Positions 58,501 through 64,000 of a stretch of DNA of 64,000 bases are shown piece by piece. The notes beneath the pieces were generated by a model. That model had not been told where the DNA came from. It made no database searches and saw nothing but the letters and a program-made list of their open reading frames with translations. The position numbers and the translations under genes are program-made. The stretch covers positions 167,501-231,500 of the forward strand of contig NC_090159.1 of NCBI RefSeq assembly GCF_017916325.1. The letters run 5' to 3'. The stretch comes from Leishmania martiniquensis (Eukaryota; Euglenozoa; Kinetoplastea; Trypanosomatida; Trypanosomatidae). Every line of letters starts with the position of its first letter. Position 1 is the first letter of the stretch.

Positions 58501-58869
58501 AGCATGCACGTCAACGCCTCCGGCGGTGACACGCACGCGTTCGCGACCCCGGCAGTGGCCCGAGTCGAGATCAACAGTGTAGCAGGACCAGCGGCAGCGG
58601 CGAGATCGACGGAATCGACAACGACGGTGCCCCCAGCGCCCTCAGTCGCTGCTGCATCTCTTGCCACTCCAGCCTCGCTGCCTCTGCGTACCCATCCGGT
58701 CACAGTGCACCCTACCATGCTAGCTGCGTCATCGACGTCGTCCTCCGCGCCTTCGCCGGCCTCTTCGGCGCCGTCTCCTGTCGCCTCTGGGCCGCGGCGA
58801 ACGCTTTTCAAACTGATACGTAGCGCGTCAGGTGTGTCCTCTTCTCCCTCGCCTGCAGAGCTGCAGTGA
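55531..58869 (+). CDS. SMARCAL1/ZRANB3-like SNF2 ATPase with N-terminal GRF zinc finger
   Basis: A protein of 1112 residues from the first ATG of the frame (55531). The N-terminus MNCQCDHPARYLISRDGKPC with FTCALGRCRFF fits a GRF-type zinc finger (Cys 3, 5, 20, 23, 28), found in NEIL3, APE2 and TOP3A and known to bind single-stranded DNA. The SNF2 ATPase begins near residue 178 (RRLKPFQRDGVRFVL). It has DDMGLGKT with the Walker A Lys at 206, motif II DESH at 288-291, ILLSGTP (motif III) and, in the C-terminal lobe, SSGTGHNF and EDRVHRIGQ. The DESH variant and close spacing are those of the fork-remodelling SMARCAL1/ZRANB3 branch, which anneals or regresses stalled forks. A PIP-box-like QSTLDQFI lies at 660-667. 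The last ~450 residues are Ser/Pro/Thr-rich and probably disordered. Likely nuclear, in replication-fork repair. Confidence 0.87.
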   Translation: MNCQCDHPARYLISRDGKPCFTCALGRCRFFALAPVQCEGYTRITLGAPGCPPADIGIVLRFEALVHPAKKDVTCFMVRVEGEASRWAALRHSVLQHPSFEGMWYTAGRAFLYPMAQYTRLIAALKAQPLPHTALEEIPKFYFRCVERMRQLSQQYADDVAAGRARPPDEEDLVYRRLKPFQRDGVRFVLEHHGRAMIADDMGLGKTVQAIAVAHHYRDEWPVLVVCPMSLMENWAKEFNKFCGIPFARIAILQGAKATVTSLQDVVIVSYSSLKCVEHAHFNVVVLDESHYIKAGAAKRAQQSLKLCRESRRAILLSGTPAMSRPVELYAQLQAIQPSVVPSKAQFGARYCNSFVGRFGIDLTGHAHPDELHSLLRQYLIRRTKRELGSELPSKSRQLLYIFITEREKKALEQQIGALRRSLGSTSAAAASSTFFLVDSGGGAGGDWASRAPNVFELKMATARAKIPAVQDYVSSIVEQHLDSGEKLILFAHHQCMMEALRNAVEAVRPRQPVDYIYISGDTPPAQREAAAEHFRTEATCTVAILSMQSSGTGHNFTCASTVVFTELDWNPSTHLQCEDRVHRIGQAQPCHIKYLLAEGTSDSVIWPLLQAKLSVTTAMFETTSATGAEVHLYDGADKRNVVRRDMAAAALSTPSTSQQSTLDQFIQPQSLQLASGRKEVDEVVVSMQTSPRVGAYLQPSAVPDALASLERDAQPLLSTPTSPSEQPPLSLSLTGTPVVALCRSPSDSSALGAPATATTAVTTPPPLIPFSEMGDDFLGASTAHQSNSSASCVPRLSASSGKSAAHGTARPSSLSGTPPSAVPNDFHSTSVLDLMRQASSSKSCPSSVIAKVTPLARTAAVSLDLDLPGTASAPSVAMQPSLPTMSRPAPTRSLTSPSPLTLPVIDVAPATVAVAPPRRTVFTFSKAGPAAPTSTAAASTTLSSSPACHGVAPALPEAPTATAVHVPLRPNLHLKRPRTDLGRGSGGSTSMHVNASGGDTHAFATPAVARVEINSVAGPAAAARSTESTTTVPPAPSVAAASLATPASLPLRTHPVTVHPTMLAASSTSSSAPSPASSAPSPVASGPRRTLFKLIRSASGVSSSPSPAELQ

Positions 58870-59796
58870 CAGAAAAGCAGCTTCTTTTATGGGCACTGAG
58901 TGAGCCCCTGCATGCGAAGGGTGAGGCCTATCATCGGTCTGCGCAACAGTAATCTGTATTGAAGTGGCCTGACTCCTCGACCTCCTCCCTCTTCTCTGCC
59001 TTCTCATCCAGCGCCACCTCACAGATTGTGTAGACACGCTTACACATGTGCCTATTGGGAACCGGCGCCCTCACCCCCTCATCCTCTTCCGTGCAAAGGG
59101 GGGAGGGCGCGAGGAAAGGGATGGACTCATAGAGGAGACAGAGAGAGAGAGCGGACATGTGGCAAGGGTACCTTATATCTGCCTGCAGCACTTCAAAGAA
59201 GCAGTCCTCTAACCTCATGACAGCGTTGCAGACGACTGTACCCGGCACAAGAGCGTGTGTGTGTGTGTATGGATGTATGTGGTGCATGTGGGCGTCGGGG
59301 TTCTACCGGGCTGAACTAGCCGGGCGCTTCCCTACTTGCGTGAGATGCTGCCCGCTGCTGATGCACTTGCGCCTCACCGCGTCCGCGCGCCGTTACCCTT
59401 TCACCATGAGATCTCGAGGTCCTACTCATCATCGCACACCCACGAAGCAAGACGGAGAGCGGGTGACTGCATGAGACGTGGGCAAACACAAAATGAACAA
59501 TTGTGCGTGGGTCTGCGCGGCTGACACGCCTGCAGATGTATTCGTCACATTAATGGGCAACTGCTGCTGCTGTTTGTTGTGTTTGATTGCCTACGTGCCT
59601 CGCAAGGACACTCCTAATACTAACTGCTCTCTCTCTGTCTGTCTGCACTCGCCTTCACCGCCGCATTCTTCCCCTGTTCTCTCCTCGCACGCACACACGC
59701 ATGCTTACGCTCACGCTCTCTCTTCTTCTTCGTTGGCAGCCTCACCCGCATACGCGCTGCGCGCCGTCCTGCCGTCCACCACGCCCTGCGCATAGA
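58870..59796. other. Intergenic spacer with a strong splice acceptor
   Basis: No gene seen. CTCTCTCTTCTTCTTCGTTGGCAG (AG at 59738-59739) is the best acceptor. The first ATG after it is 59797, giving a 5' UTR of about 57 bases. Confidence 0.65.
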
Positions 59797-62217
59797 ATGG
59801 ACGTCACCAATCATCGCGCGCTGGGGTTCGTGGGAAAAGACATTTTGTTCCGCAGGATTGAGTTTGAGCGCTACCGGAAGCCGCATGTCATCGAGTACCC
59901 CCGCAGCGCCGTCGTCCTCAACCCGCAGCACACACGTCAGCTCCGCCATGCAGGAAGCACACCCCTACATGATGATCAGCACAGCGCAGGCGATGGTGAC
60001 GTGGGGACGGCACCTCACAGACTCTCAGAAAGTGACAGTGATGACGACGACCCGCAGCGCATCGATGAGGCAACACAGCTGTGCTCCGACGCCCAGCTTC
60101 GCAGCAGCCTACACCTGCGGTGGAAAAGTGTTACTCCAGTCGGACTGGGGCTCGTGAACCTAGGCAACACATGCTTCGCCAACTGTGTGCTGCAGGCACT
60201 CGCCCACACCCCCGCACTGGCACAGTACTTCATGAGCACGTTCCGCTCAGCAGACAGCCAACTTGGAGCACCCTTTGACTTTGCCTTTGCCCTCGCCGAG
60301 ACGTTTCGAAAGATGCAGCGCGTTTCACAGCAGGGCCGCACCGGCGGTGGGGGGAGAGGTGCGTACAGACCGAGCCAGATCATGGGCAACCTGCGCCTGC
60401 TCTCGAAGCACTTCTCTATAGGGCGGCAGAGCGATGCACATGAGTTTGCCGTGCAACTTCTTTTCTCGTGTCAGAAATCGCTGCTGCACCGCCTTGTGGG
60501 CTCCAAGAAGGTGCAACCAAGGGTGGCGCACACCACCGCGCTCCACCGCATCTGCGGCGGCTACCTGCTTTCGCAGGTGACATGGTCGCGCCAGGAAGAG
60601 ATTCAGCAGCTGCTGCGCGTCGGGAAGCAGCAGGAGGCGACGGATCTCAAGATGGAGGCGAAGCAGGCAGAGGGAAAGCTGGCGCATCGCGCTTTGCGGC
60701 ATGGGCTCGATGTGCAGACCCTCTACTCCAACACCTACGATCCCTTTACGATTCTGTCGGTGGAGTTAGCAGGCCACACGCTGCAGCACTGCCTGGATAA
60801 GTTCTGCGCGGTCGAGCGGCTCGATGGTCGCTCCTACCTGTCCCCGCGACAGGTGGGCGTGCGCGCGAACAAGCAGTTCAGCATTCACGTTCCACCGCCT
60901 GTGCTCGCCATTCACGTGAAGCGCTTTGGTCCTACAGGCAACAAGATCAGCAAGCACCTGCAGTTTCCACTGACATTGGACATCACCCGCTACTGCACCC
61001 CGCTGGCGTCGTCGTCGTCGCCGCCGAATGGCCCGCAGCCACAAAATGATGTTGCTTCTCCAGCTGCGGCGAAAAGACCCGATTGCCAATATGAGCTCAA
61101 CGCTGTATGCGTTCACGAGGGACGCTCCATCGACTACGGCCACTACTACACCTTGGCGAAGGCCTCGAACGGCATGTGGTACGAGTTCAACGATAGTCAC
61201 GTCAGTCACCTTTCGGAAGACCAGCTGCAACGGGTCCAGGTATACATGCTCTTCTACTCCCGCGAGCCCACGGCCACTGCCGAGGAGAGGCAGTCGCCGC
61301 GTCAGCAGCCGCAGAGGCAGCACAACACCAACGGCAGCGCACACGCTTTTGTGTCTCCCTCCATCTCACCCAAGATCGGCACGGGGCCATCAGTGGACGA
61401 GAGCGGTGCTGTCGGGCGCGAACTGAGTGAATCGGAAGTGCAAGCACTGCTACAGAACCGCAGCGCCGAACAATGTCGGACGGGCGACTTGAATAGAAGT
61501 CCCTGTTCCTCCTTGGTGGCTTCAGAGCAGCCGCAACGTCAGGCCGCTGCTTCTGGCAACGGCGACGCAGAGGCGCACGCTGGCAAGCCCCCGCTACTGT
61601 CGTCGGGCAACGCCTTACCAGCACGACGTCTCAAGCGCATGCGGGAGGCGCTGCCAACAGACTCGGACAGCGGTGGCGATGACGAAGCGCAGGAAGGCGC
61701 ATATGCCCGCGGGCTACGGGGACAGCTTAACGGATTCGCACTGCGGGGCAGTCATACGGAGGCGGAGGTGGCACCTCAGCCCCCACGGCAAGGTGACGAG
61801 AGCAGCGCAGTGGCGGATGGAGAGAGGTCGCACAAGTCGGTCAAGGCGTCCCTCTACGGTGGTCTCATCAAGTGCATGAAGCGCTTGCCGAAGGACGGCG
61901 CCAACGGTAGTGCGTCCGCCGACACGACAGCACCACCGCACCAGCTGCCGAACCAAAACTTCCATGTTGGACAGCATGCTGTGCATGCACTACATCAGCG
62001 CAAGGCACTCAACACACCCGAGACGGTGCGGCGGCCGGCATCGGCACCGAAGTTTCAGCAGCGCATTCGCGATCCGATGTGGGAAATGGAAATGGACCGG
62101 GGCACAGTGAAGAAGGTCAAGTCGAAGGAGAAAGTGCCGAGCCCCTTCCAGGGGGTGAACCCCTTCCAGGAGGTGTCGCAAGGCCTGTTCGACGTTCGTG
62201 GACGGCGGCGCCGGTAG
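59797..62217 (+). CDS. USP36/USP42-like ubiquitin carboxyl-terminal hydrolase
   Basis: A cysteine protease of the USP family (C19), 806 residues. The catalytic domain begins with WKSVTPVGLGLVNLGNTCF (catalytic Cys 126), continues with RQSDAHEFAVQLL, then QFSIHVPPPVLAIHVKRF. It ends with the His box YELNAVCVHEGRSIDYGHYY (His 449) and WYEFNDSHVS (Asn 465/Asp 466). The opening segment and spacing resemble USP36/USP42, which in animals act in the nucleolus and on histones. The two CxxC zinc knuckles usual in that branch are missing: the first position is occupied by a long charged helical insert (VTWSRQEEIQQLLRVGKQQE), the second reads SYLSPRQVGVRANKQ. The C-terminal ~330 residues are Ser/Gln/Arg-rich and end in a basic GRRRR. 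The frame is open back to 59587, but the acceptor at 59739 makes 59797 the start. Confidence 0.88.
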   Translation: MDVTNHRALGFVGKDILFRRIEFERYRKPHVIEYPRSAVVLNPQHTRQLRHAGSTPLHDDQHSAGDGDVGTAPHRLSESDSDDDDPQRIDEATQLCSDAQLRSSLHLRWKSVTPVGLGLVNLGNTCFANCVLQALAHTPALAQYFMSTFRSADSQLGAPFDFAFALAETFRKMQRVSQQGRTGGGGRGAYRPSQIMGNLRLLSKHFSIGRQSDAHEFAVQLLFSCQKSLLHRLVGSKKVQPRVAHTTALHRICGGYLLSQVTWSRQEEIQQLLRVGKQQEATDLKMEAKQAEGKLAHRALRHGLDVQTLYSNTYDPFTILSVELAGHTLQHCLDKFCAVERLDGRSYLSPRQVGVRANKQFSIHVPPPVLAIHVKRFGPTGNKISKHLQFPLTLDITRYCTPLASSSSPPNGPQPQNDVASPAAAKRPDCQYELNAVCVHEGRSIDYGHYYTLAKASNGMWYEFNDSHVSHLSEDQLQRVQVYMLFYSREPTATAEERQSPRQQPQRQHNTNGSAHAFVSPSISPKIGTGPSVDESGAVGRELSESEVQALLQNRSAEQCRTGDLNRSPCSSLVASEQPQRQAAASGNGDAEAHAGKPPLLSSGNALPARRLKRMREALPTDSDSGGDDEAQEGAYARGLRGQLNGFALRGSHTEAEVAPQPPRQGDESSAVADGERSHKSVKASLYGGLIKCMKRLPKDGANGSASADTTAPPHQLPNQNFHVGQHAVHALHQRKALNTPETVRRPASAPKFQQRIRDPMWEMEMDRGTVKKVKSKEKVPSPFQGVNPFQEVSQGLFDVRGRRRR

Positions 62218-63543
62218 TAGAACGTACTTGCGTGATGGCTCGGCGGCTGGCGCTTAGGTCTCTTTGTGTGTGTGCTAAGGAGCGAGGTCGCTGCGTTCGT
62301 ACACGCATTCGTCGGCTTCTTCCTCGTCCCCAAAGCTCAGCAACCACACGCGCGCATCCGTCTTCTTTCGCGTCGCTGTCATGTGCTCCCCACAACCACC
62401 ACCCACCCACCCCAAGACACACACTAACACACAATAGCGGCATTCGCCTCGCTCTCTGTAAGGGCATTCATTATGTGTAGGCTAAGCAGACCTCCATCGA
62501 TTAAACTTCTCCGAGATTCGTTGTTATGTGTGGGTCGCACCACTTTTGCTCCGCGTAAACGTCCAAGTGACGGGACGACGGTGGCAGAGGATGACCTGCT
62601 TCCCCATCACGCCCTCTCCTTCTTTTCTTTGCGAGTCGCTGTTGAACGCGCGAACGATGATAACGGTGTTCCGTTGGGTAGATGGACCGGCTGCGCCAGC
62701 ACTCTCCCCGGGTGCGCCGTCCTCTCAGCGCCTCACCCTGCTCCCGTGTGCGCATCTGTGTATGCGTGTCGGCCTCCACCAGCCCTGTGCCTGCGTATGC
62801 GGCCACCGCGGCCCCCAATGCAGACGCGCATACGCACCCAAAGCGTGAGAATAAGTGGAAGAAGTATAAGCCCAGTGGCACAAACAAAGCGACGCTCGCG
62901 AAACTAGTAGCAGCCGCCATGGAAGCCCCTGGCATCCTCACGACGCCCCACCTCCACAGCAGGTCCCCCCCACACACACACACACACTTTCCTCCTCGTC
63001 GTCCGCGTCTTCTTGCCTGCCATGCTCTTCGGCGTGCCTGACTAGCTGCGCTGCGACGTGTCCCAGGCGCGAAGGGTGCGGAGGGGGAGGGCGCGACATG
63101 AGGAAGGAGAGAGAGAGGGTAGCATCGTGTGCGTATCGCGACCTCTCTTGTCGCAGATCGCCTCCACCGCAGATGTTCAGCAGCGCCTCTCCGCTGAGGG
63201 CAGTGCCGATGACAGGCCGCATCGCGGCACTCATGGAATGGCGTCTGTCGACACTTCTGGGCGTGTCCACGACGCTCCTTCTTTCCTTCACGCGCCTTGC
63301 GGCTCTCCCGTATGACCCACACCTCTTACGGGGCACATCACCAACGTCCTTACACCGGCATGTACGCATACCACGCGCGCCAACGGCTCTGCGCTCACCA
63401 CCCGACCGCTGAGGAAGATATAGGCATCATCCTCTCAGCCTCACCCCACACCACTCCCCGTCTCGCAGCGCGCGCTCTCTTCATCTGTGACTCGCGCGCG
63501 TACCGCTTCCTCGATACACCGACGACCATCATAATCCCTGAAG
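62218..63543. other. 1.3-kb intergenic spacer
   Basis: No credible gene on either strand. It contains a (CA)n run at about 62970-62986 and pyrimidine tracts. The 273-codon frame on the minus strand (62501-63322) is arginine-rich and shows no domain, so I leave it out. Confidence 0.5.
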
Positions 63544-63864
63544 ATGATGCGCCGCGTCATTGCCCAGCCCGTCGCCCGCCGCGCGGCTGCTGCCTCCAGC
63601 GCGCTCGTGGTCGCCCCTCGCCAGGCCTCCACCGTGGCGATCTCCGTCCAGGGCCTGCACTATGTCGGCACCGGTCTCGCCGCCATTGCCCTCGCTGGCG
63701 TTGGCTTGGGTATTGGGACCATCTTCGGCTGCCTGCTCATCTCCTGCGCACGCCAGCCTAACCTGACCAAGATGCTGTTCAACTACGCCATTCTCGGCTT
63801 CGCCCTGACGGAGGCCATCGGCCTATTCGCGCTGATGCTCGCCTTCCTCATGCTCTTCTCGTAG
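63544..63864 (+). CDS. Mitochondrial ATP synthase subunit c (F0 proteolipid)
   Basis: A protein of 106 residues. About the first 30 form a mitochondrial targeting sequence ([20 protein letters not shown], rich in Arg/Ala/Ser, no acidic residues). The mature part is a hairpin of two membrane helices: the first is the Gly-rich helix [20 protein letters not shown], then the polar loop [14 protein letters not shown] with the conserved Arg-Gln-Pro, then the second helix [20 protein letters not shown] with the proton-carrying Glu. This subunit forms the rotor ring of F1F0 ATP synthase in the inner membrane. ATG at 63544 is followed by a second ATG at 63547; either could start translation. The gene is nuclear, as in all kinetoplastids. 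Confidence 0.96.
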   Translation: MMRRVIAQPVARRAAAASSALVVAPRQASTVAISVQGLHYVGTGLAAIALAGVGLGIGTIFGCLLISCARQPNLTKMLFNYAILGFALTEAIGLFALMLAFLMLFS

Positions 63865-64000
63865 AGCACTTTCGTTGCAGATGGCGCTGTTTCAGCGTTG
63901 ATCTCTCTGTAGTGCAGAAGTCTCGGTGTTACTGAGCTAAAGGCGTCGCAAGGTGACGGAGAGCAAGAAAAGATGCCGATATGGGGCATGTCCTTGTGTG
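63865..64000. other. Start of the 3' flank of the subunit c gene
   Basis: Only 136 bases remain; nothing recognisable. Confidence 0.5.

Noticed and set aside
62501..63322. 273-codon minus strand frame
   Set aside because: Arg-rich, contains a CVCVCGG string from a CA repeat, opposite to all credible genes and without a domain.
1..64000. CRISPR arrays, insertion sequences, bacterial operons, rRNA genes
   Set aside because: Looked for regularly spaced repeats, transposase motifs and rRNA signatures by eye and saw none; the DNA has eukaryotic, trypanosomatid character.

Overview
The window looks like nuclear DNA of a trypanosomatid, most probably Leishmania or a close relative. Every credible gene lies on the + strand in one head-to-tail array. 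None shows an intron. The coding DNA is GC-rich. Intergenic stretches are 0.3-4.7 kb long and full of polypyrimidine runs followed by AG (trans-splice acceptors) and of (TG)n, (CA)n and (TA)n microsatellites. There are no bacterial-type promoters or operons; I read the array as part of a polycistronic transcription unit. Where I moved a start inward, it is usually the first ATG after a strong polypyrimidine/AG acceptor.

Layout. 0-1.2 kb: 3' end of an unrecognised gene. 1.2-4.9 kb: gene-free gap, possibly holding degenerate retroposon sequence. 4.9-7.7 kb: a TcdA-like tRNA t6A dehydratase and an unrecognised protein. 7.7-12.4 kb: 4.7-kb gene-free, strongly pyrimidine-rich stretch. 12.4-27.6 kb: a kelch protein, an LRRC9-like leucine-rich repeat protein of 1785 residues, a small protein with the MPP6 exosome-cofactor motif, and a coiled-coil protein. 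29.2-33.8 kb: a DNAJC16-like J/thioredoxin membrane protein and a small protein with an ENT-like domain. 34.7-38.6 kb: two tandem TRM13-like tRNA methyltransferase genes sharing an apparently identical 524-bp block. 39.5-43.4 kb: small single-pass membrane proteins and a membrane-anchored glycosyltransferase-like protein. 44.1-46.6 kb: an RG-rich protein. 47.4 kb: tRNA-Pro(CGG). 48.7-53.9 kb: a URB1/Npa1-like ribosome-assembly factor. 55.5-58.9 kb: a SMARCAL1/ZRANB3-like SNF2 protein with a GRF finger. 59.8-62.2 kb: a USP36-like deubiquitinase. 63.5-63.9 kb: ATP synthase subunit c.

Neighbours need not be functionally linked in trypanosomatids, but several genes here share RNA and ribosome themes: two tRNA 2'-O-methyltransferases, a tRNA t6A dehydratase, a tRNA gene, URB1, an MPP6-like protein and a USP36-like enzyme (nucleolar in animals). 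The points most worth following are the likely gene-conversion tract in the TRM13 pair, a degenerate PARP-like block inside the LRRC9-like protein, the MPP6 motif in a kinetoplastid, a glycosyltransferase-like protein without its acidic motif, and a USP that has lost its zinc knuckles. All family assignments were made by reading motifs by eye; no searches were run.
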